From NCBI GenBank assembly GCA_017627115.1, contig JAGAHK010000009.1:1-8337 (forward strand): 8,337 bases of DNA, in the 5' to 3' direction. Made by a program: the position numbers and the translations under genes. The stretch is from Bacillota bacterium (GTDB lineage Bacteria; Bacillota; Clostridia; Lachnospirales; CAG-274). Shown here piece by piece: positions 6,101 through 8,337 of the stretch. How positions within the stretch are numbered: the first letter of the stretch is position 1; every line of letters begins with the position of its first letter. The notes below the pieces were generated by a model, which did no database searches, was not told the origin of the DNA, and saw nothing but the letters and a program-made list of their open reading frames with translations.

Positions 6101-8337
6101 ACTTCCGGCAACGGAGTCCGTAAATTCGATATCGCCGAATCGGTTTTGCGTGATGATGCCTTTTACGACATTTGCATACATATACGCAAAATTTTTCATA
6201 AGTTCTTCGCTGTAGATATCGCGGCGGTAATGAAGCACGAGTTCATAACCCGTATCGTATTTCATTATCATCACATCCATATTAGACTGCACATCGCCCG
6301 TGGCACAGTGTTCAATACTTATGCCGCCGTCCGCTGTCTTTGCGCCGTTAAAAAGCTCGGACTGGTATACGAACATGATATCCGCATCGACCCCGTATTC
6401 CTCGGCAAGCTCGCCGAAAGAGATACAGTCATGCGACATGGTGTCAAACAAATAATCCCCGATCTTGCTCAGTGTATCGCCCACATTATCCTCATCGGAT
6501 ATATTGAAATACATCGGCAGCGTTTTTACAAACATACCAACCGATTCATCCAGCCGTTTGTCATGTCTGCCGTTGGTCACGGTGCAGAAAAGAGAGTCCG
6601 ACGCGCCGTTGAACTTTGCGAGGGTGTAGGCAAATGCACCGAGAAATATCGTATTTTCGGTAACGCCGTTTTTGCGTGCAAAATTTTCACCGTCAAAAAT
6701 ACTGAGTGCATCGTTCAAAGGCAGGCGTACTGTGCCGCCGCTTTTTTCCACACCCGTCCTTATCACATCCGATACGGGGTGCGAATCGGTATCGGCCTCG
6801 CCAAGCACGTTTTTGAAATATTCCCGTGCCGCCTTATATTCTTCGCTTGTTTTCAGATTTTTCTCAAACTTTGAAATATCGAATATATCAAGTTTTTCTT
6901 CCTTTGGGTCTATGCCGTCATATGCACGGGCTATCTGAGAAACAATGACATTTACGGAGCTTCCGTCAAAAATTATATGATGGATATCAAAAACAAAATA
7001 ATTTTTACCGCCGCAGGCAATAAGAGCCGCACGGCAGAGCGGTCCGTTTTCAAGGTCAAAAGTTCTGATAAAGCCGTCAAGCGCGCTTTCTATGCTGTCG
7101 GCCGTTATACGCTGTATATCTATGTTGTATTTTAACGGGAACATCGAGGGCGTACCGTCCACCGAAACGCCTATGCCCGTGCCGAGTACCTTATGCACCT
7201 TAAAAACTTTCTCCGCTGCGATCATAAATCTGTCGATATCAATGTTTTTCGGCAATTCACAGCATACGGGGATATTGTACATTTTGGAGTTTGGCTCATT
7301 GATACATTCAAGATAGACACCCGTCTGCGCTTCGGTAAGCGGATAGCTGTCTTCAAGCGTTTCAAAATGCACTGCCGCCGCTGCGGTATCTGCGTTTATG
7401 TACAGTTTTTCTATATTTTCGACTGTTCTGCCGCTTAATATCATATTGGGCGTAAGGCCGTCAAGTTCCGCTGCCGCTATAAGTGCAAGCACCTTTATCG
7501 AGTCGCCGCCAAGACGTATAAAATCATCCTTTTTTCCGATCTTTCCGCAGCCGAGCACCTGCTCCATAGCCAGGCAAAGCCGCTGCTGTATCTCATTTTC
7601 GGGTGGGATATACTCTGCCTTGTACTCATCGGCAGTCGGCGGCACAAGTGCGGTCCTGTCCAATTTGCCGTTTGCGTTTTTTGGCATTTCGTCAAGTTTT
7701 TTGAAATAACGCGGTATCATATAAGACGGCAGTTTTTTATTTAAAACATTTATGATGTCGCTTTGACGTATATCTTTGTCGGCAGTATAAAAAGCCGCAA
7801 GATAAGTCTGCCCCATATTATCCGTAAAAGCACGTACCGCCGCATTTGTAACACCGTCAACACTTGCCATAAGTGTTTCTATCCCCATCATTTCAACACG
7901 CTGGCCGTTTATTTTTACCATCCAGTCACGGCGGCTGCCGAAGACGATGTCGCCGTTTTCGTTTTTATAAACAATATCGCCCGTGTGTACCAAAACGGTG
8001 CCGTCGGGCTGTTTTTCAAAGGTCTTTGCCGTTTCTTCGGGCAGTTTGTAATAACTGTCCGCAAAGTGCCCCTTAAGATAAAGTTCACCCATACCCGTTT
8101 CTTCGTCAATGTTTTCAATACTCGCCTCCACATCAGGCAGCGGTCTGCCAATGGGAGGATCGTCATATTTCTTATCGAGCCTGAACACGCATACCCCGCA
8201 AAGGGTCTCGCTCATGCCGTAAACATTGTATACTTCCGTATCATCAAAATATATTCTTGCCGGACGTTCGCCTGCTGTCAATATACGCTTTACGCCTTTT
8301 GCGCCCCCGAACATTTTAAGCATCTGCGGTGGGATAT
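113..8337 (-). CDS. Multimodular nonribosomal peptide synthetase with terminal reductase, 5'-partial
   Basis: Cytosolic megasynthase that activates amino acids as adenylates, loads them on phosphopantetheine arms, condenses them and releases the peptide reductively. Residues are numbered from the first in-frame Met in the window (codon 8321-8323). Visible order: A1 C-terminal part (to ~228), PCP1 (~238-312, Ser275), C2 (~325-745, HHIIFDG 448-454), A2 (~760-1240), PCP2 (~1247-1322, Ser1283), C3 (~1332-1755, HHIISDG 1458-1464), A3 (~1768-2250), PCP3 (~2257-2332, Ser2293), R (~2371-2736). That Met is not the true start: the frame stays open upstream (I-P-P-Q before it) and the sequence begins inside an adenylation domain, so the gene continues beyond 8337. 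The stop is TGA at 113-115. There is no frameshift or internal stop, and all core catalytic motifs are present, so it looks functional. Start, promoter and RBS lie outside the window. The NRPS call is very secure; substrates and product are not determined. Confidence 0.98.
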   Translation of the reverse strand, partial: IPPQMLKMFGGAKGVKRILTAGERPARIYFDDTEVYNVYGMSETLCGVCVFRLDKKYDDPPIGRPLPDVEASIENIDEETGMGELYLKGHFADSYYKLPEETAKTFEKQPDGTVLVHTGDIVYKNENGDIVFGSRRDWMVKINGQRVEMMGIETLMASVDGVTNAAVRAFTDNMGQTYLAAFYTADKDIRQSDIINVLNKKLPSYMIPRYFKKLDEMPKNANGKLDRTALVPPTADEYKAEYIPPENEIQQRLCLAMEQVLGCGKIGKKDDFIRLGGDSIKVLALIAAAELDGLTPNMILSGRTVENIEKLYINADTAAAAVHFETLEDSYPLTEAQTGVYLECINEPNSKMYNIPVCCELPKNIDIDRFMIAAEKVFKVHKVLGTGIGVSVDGTPSMFPLKYNIDIQRITADSIESALDGFIRTFDLENGPLCRAALIACGGKNYFVFDIHHIIFDGSSVNVIVSQIARAYDGIDPKEEKLDIFDISKFEKNLKTSEEYKAAREYFKNVLGEADTDSHPVSDVIRTGVEKSGGTVRLPLNDALSIFDGENFARKNGVTENTIFLGAFAYTLAKFNGASDSLFCTVTNGRHDKRLDESVGMFVKTLPMYFNISDEDNVGDTLSKIGDYLFDTMSHDCISFGELAEEYGVDADIMFVYQSELFNGAKTADGGISIEHCATGDVQSNMDVMIMKYDTGYELVLHYRRDIYSEELMKNFAYMYANVVKGIITQNRFGDIEFTDSVAGSILDGFNNTDIPYDDSLTVTDLFCAQAKKTPDNTAVVYNDISYTYKQLDETTDILAKNLRAEGIGRETVTAVLIPRCEYMVTASLGILKAGGAYLPLDPTYPPERLELMVKDSGAKVLITVPELSGMIKDFDGRRIMLSEIPEMKDNGLTLEPPKPNDLFIMLYTSGSTGVPKGVMIEHRNVFAFFKWYIKDLGVDETSHASAYASYGFDACMQDLYPVLMSGGCVYIIPDDMRLELDRLHDYFVENSITHSFMTTQIGRQFALMEPVPSMKALVVGGEKLVPFTPPAYTVLNGYGPTECCMGSSMYRVGKNEKDIPIGKPIDNLKFYIVDKNGKLLPPGASGELWIAGPQVSRGYLGRPEQTAAAFTKNPFTNDKKYNRVYHTGDIVRFMPSGDLQFIGRRDAQVKIRGFRIELTEVEEVIRRFDGIKDATVAAFDDPAGGKYIAAYIVSDEETDIAALNAFILAEKPPYMVPAVTVRIDKIPYTQNQKVNKRALPVPKRRAENVLPPQNDMQQRIFDCIAEVIGHKEFGINTNIYDAGLSSIGSVRLNVILSAEFGISFRNAELKANNTVEKLEAFIGEGKTAEEYEVFADYGITRMQEGVFVDSVAKANSTVYNIPTLLELDGDIDTDKLKTAIVSAVDAHSYIKTRLFYNDDGDIRQRRLDGDVFDEDSVEIIHTDRLESVKDSLVTPFKLIGGRLFRVKIIEADKKYLFIEMHHIISDGYSVGILLNDITKAYSGIQPEKEKYSGFEVVLDEQKQRGSEFYPKAKRYYADLLDGVETECLPYGDVFENVGETAGTLEFVGSAVTAEDAVHYCNVNKVSLNAFFTSVFGFVLSKYNYADGAVFAGIYNGRNDSRVLNTVNMLVKTLPVVTDISGENKSVYDYVSNVSKQLIDSQTNDIYSFAEISREFSVSSDVIFAYQGSEFGFDSLCGKPAALVDISLDTLKSPLSVFLSLKNNRVHWLCEYSTARYSRKYIEVFLGVLDKVCEEFLQKKQLKDISLITAQAEKLNTVFNSSDKPYDENETVVGLFAEQAALHPDNIAVVYGNIRCTYGELDKISDILAKNLRAEGIGRETVTAVLIPRCEYMVTASLGILKAGGAYLPLDPTYPPERLELMVKDSGAKVLITVPELSGMIKDFDGRRIMLSEIPEMKDNGLTLEPPKPNDLFIMLYTSGSTGVPKGVMLEHGNLTAFCAWHKRYYKTSEKTRTAAYASYGFDACMNDIYPALTVGGSVYIIPEDMRLDFVQLHEYFKQNGLTNSFMTTQIGRQFALMPHIDSLEFLTVGGEKLVPVQPPAETALCNGYGPTECTIFSTMYRVRCLEKDVPIGRPLDNMKMYIVDKNGKLLPPGASGELWIAGPQVSRGYLGRPEQTAAVFTKNPFTDDKKYSRVYRTGDIVHFALDGNVQFIGRRDAQVKIRGFRIELSEVQEVISRFNGIKDTAVVAFDDNAGGKYLAAYIVSDGKVDMDALKNFILAEKPPYMVPLSIMQIDRIPYTQNQKVNKRALPVPKRETQGGREPVNETEKLLCDIFAQSLGLEKVYADDDFFEMGGTSIIASKLVMKCVAKKLPVVYKDIFDYSTPQALAKFIAEEQHDTDTVQADKNIGEDKKEALYEVLEHNVSEEVNDISYTPVRKALVTGVTGFLGAHVVKELIDSGAEKIYCLARSDETGSAEERMKVVFMYYFDDTFSSLFGSRIIPMDGNITDAGLLEKLRDADFDTLINCAACVKHFANDDILEKVNFRGVENLVNICVSLDKKLIHVSTLSVGGESVNNSVPENVVLRENMLSFGQTLENKYALTKWQGEKAVLTAIKERGLRAKIMRAGNLMGREKDGEFQANFSTNGFMSRLKAYSAMGCFPIGELDREVEFSAIDCTARAVVLLAGTPDKFTVFHVNSCRSVHMANVLKALARVGVEIEVVSDEDYIARFNAALADEKSNIAVSPLIAYNTHNKGLRLVGSKNEFSVKALYRLSFMWPIVEESYIAKVANALVTLEYFD
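116..1213 (-). other. Terminal thioester reductase (R) domain
   Basis: Extended short-chain dehydrogenase fold that reduces the PCP3-bound thioester with NAD(P)H, releasing an aldehyde (or an alcohol after a second reduction). The nucleotide-binding motif TGVTGFLG lies at 2378-2385 after the first beta strand. The catalytic residues are Thr2503 in HVSTLS and Tyr2536/Lys2540 in YALTK (a YxxxK motif). MRAGNLMG (2561-2568) matches the conserved strand after the active site in this family. About 366 residues to the C-terminus is the usual size, so the domain is complete. It replaces a thioesterase as the release domain. Whether reduction is two- or four-electron cannot be read from sequence. Confidence 0.95.
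1328..1555 (-). other. Peptidyl carrier protein PCP3
   Basis: Last thiolation domain, with core DDFFEMGGTSIIASKL and attachment Ser2293 (codon 1445-1447). It presents the full-length peptidyl thioester to the reductase domain. A charged, low-complexity linker of about 35 residues (about 2333-2369, rich in Asp, Glu and Lys) separates it from the reductase fold. Confidence 0.95.
1978..2092 (-). repeat. Second A2/A3 repeat block, copy in A3
   Basis: Partner of 5008-5122, encoding about residues 2078-2115 (IVDKNGKLLPPGASGELW and onward). The offset differs by one codon from that of the first block, so the intervening pocket region differs in length by one residue between A2 and A3. Confidence 0.9.
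2551..2914 (-). repeat. Near-identical A-domain core block, copy in A3
   Basis: Direct repeat partner of 5578-5941. It encodes Asp1802 to Met1925, identical to the A2 copy. Similarity drops on both sides: upstream the sequence diverges at position 2915 and beyond, and downstream it diverges just after the TSGSTGVPKGVM motif. Confidence 0.93.
3059..4330 (-). other. Condensation domain C3 (second visible)
   Basis: Joins the PCP2-bound peptidyl donor to the PCP3-bound amino acid. Motifs: YGITRMQEGVFVDS (C1-like, 1334-1347), AHSYIKTRLF (C2-like, 1383-1392), MHHIISDGYS (C3 active site, 1457-1466, His1459 as the second His), and VNMLVKTLPV (C5, 1603-1612). Length of about 424 residues is normal. 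The C2-like motif is better kept than in the preceding C domain. No epimerase precedes it. Confidence 0.95.
4358..4585 (-). other. Peptidyl carrier protein PCP2
   Basis: Thiolation domain following A2. The core reads IYDAGLSSIGSVRL, so the attachment Ser is Ser1283 (codon 4475-4477), one position after another Ser. The usual LGGxS is replaced by A-G-L-S-S, more like the G-x-x-S of some acyl carrier proteins. Flanking helix spacing and placement between A2 and C3 support a working carrier domain. It is clearly different from PCP1 and PCP3. Confidence 0.88.
5008..5122 (-). repeat. Second A2/A3 repeat block, copy in A2
   Basis: Pairs with 1978-2092 at an offset of 3030 bp. One mismatch in 115 bases was found by eye (5105 versus 2075). 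It encodes the A6 region (about residues 1068-1105), just after the substrate-binding part of the domain. A further 35-bp identical stretch lies at 4683-4717 and 1653-1687. Confidence 0.9.
5578..5941 (-). repeat. Near-identical A-domain core block, copy in A2
   Basis: Direct repeat partner of 2551-2914, with an offset of exactly 3027 bp (1009 codons). By hand alignment 354 of 364 bases match, and all ten differences fall at the third codon position. The identical protein stretch runs from Asp793 to Met916, covering the A1-A3 core motifs up to the P-loop. Confidence 0.93.
6089..7351 (-). other. Condensation domain C2 (first visible)
   Basis: Forms the peptide bond between the PCP1-bound donor and the PCP2-bound acceptor. 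Motifs: YPLTEAQTGVYLE (C1-like, 327-339), HHIIFDG (C3 active site, 448-454, His449 as the second His), and VGMFVKTLPM (C5, 595-604). The C2 motif region reads VHKVLGT (376-382), degenerate against the usual RHExLRT but keeping its His (His377). Length of about 420 residues is normal. No extra histidine motif typical of dual C/E domains was seen, so this looks like a plain L-donor type, by inference. Confidence 0.94.
7388..7612 (-). other. Peptidyl carrier protein PCP1
   Basis: Thiolation domain of about 75 residues directly after A1. The core is DDFIRLGGDSIKVLAL, with Ser275 (codon 7499-7501) as the phosphopantetheine attachment site. The LGGDSI signature is canonical. It carries the residue activated by A1 to the donor site of the following condensation domain. 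There is no epimerization domain between it and C2, so an L-configured donor is the simple expectation. Confidence 0.95.
7640..8337 (-). other. Adenylation domain A1, C-terminal part only
   Basis: This is the downstream part of an adenylation domain, which makes an aminoacyl- (or acyl-) AMP and loads PCP1. Visible motifs are ILTAGER (14-20, strand before the pocket), NVYGMSE (33-39, A5 motif, usually NxYGPTE), HTGD (113-116, A7), GSRRDWMVKINGQRVE (129-144, A8 hinge) and NANGKLDR (216-223, A10 with catalytic Lys220). The A1-A4 motifs (P-loop and the pocket Asp) lie outside the window. It differs strongly from A2 and A3: they have YGPTE, IRGFRIE and NQKVNKR where this domain has YGMSE, INGQRVE and NGKLDR. 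Aligning by eye to the GrsA Phe pocket gives Leu (299), Ala (301), Val (322), Cys (330) and Gly (331). That is too little to predict a substrate, and a non-amino acid starter cannot be excluded. Confidence 0.93.

Noticed and set aside
6146..6874. Plus-strand open frame of 242 codons antisense to the first visible condensation domain
   Set aside because: It shows the same shadow character: no recognisable motif, complete overlap with catalytic NRPS sequence, and no neighbouring gene organisation to support it.

Overview
The window is almost entirely one coding sequence: the 3' part of a giant nonribosomal peptide synthetase (NRPS) gene on the minus strand. It enters at position 8337 (its 5' end lies outside the window) and stops at 113. 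About 2,740 residues are visible. In protein order they are A1 (C-terminal part only) - PCP1 - C2 - A2 - PCP2 - C3 - A3 - PCP3 - R. This is at least a three-module assembly line ending in a NAD(P)H-dependent thioester reductase instead of a thioesterase. The expected product is therefore a peptide of at least three residues released as a C-terminal aldehyde, or as an alcohol if reduced twice. No epimerase, methyltransferase, cyclase or thioesterase domain is present in the visible part.

The base composition is moderate, with AT-leaning codons. The A-domain wording ('EKPPYMVP', 'TQNQKVNKRALPVPKR') and the reductase ending resemble NRPSs I know from anaerobic Clostridia, such as Ruminococcus-like gut or rumen bacteria. 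This taxonomic guess comes from recalled protein style, not from a search.

Layout from high to low coordinate (5' to 3' of the gene): A1 8337-7640, PCP1 7612-7388, C2 7351-6089, A2 6046-4604, PCP2 4585-4358, C3 4330-3059, A3 3022-1574, PCP3 1555-1328, R 1213-116, stop 113-115. The remaining 112 bases hold a GC-rich hairpin, probably a terminator, and no clear gene.

The most notable structure is internal. A2 and A3 share a 364-bp block (5578-5941 and 2551-2914) with only ten differences by hand count, all at third codon positions, so 124 consecutive residues are identical. A second block of 115 bp with one difference follows the substrate-binding region. Between the two blocks the domains clearly diverge, and that stretch contains nearly all of the specificity-determining residues. 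This mosaic suggests gene conversion or subdomain exchange around the specificity pocket. A1 is of a visibly different lineage from A2 and A3.

No MbtH protein, phosphopantetheinyl transferase, transporter or regulator is in the window, so the rest of the biosynthetic locus cannot be described.
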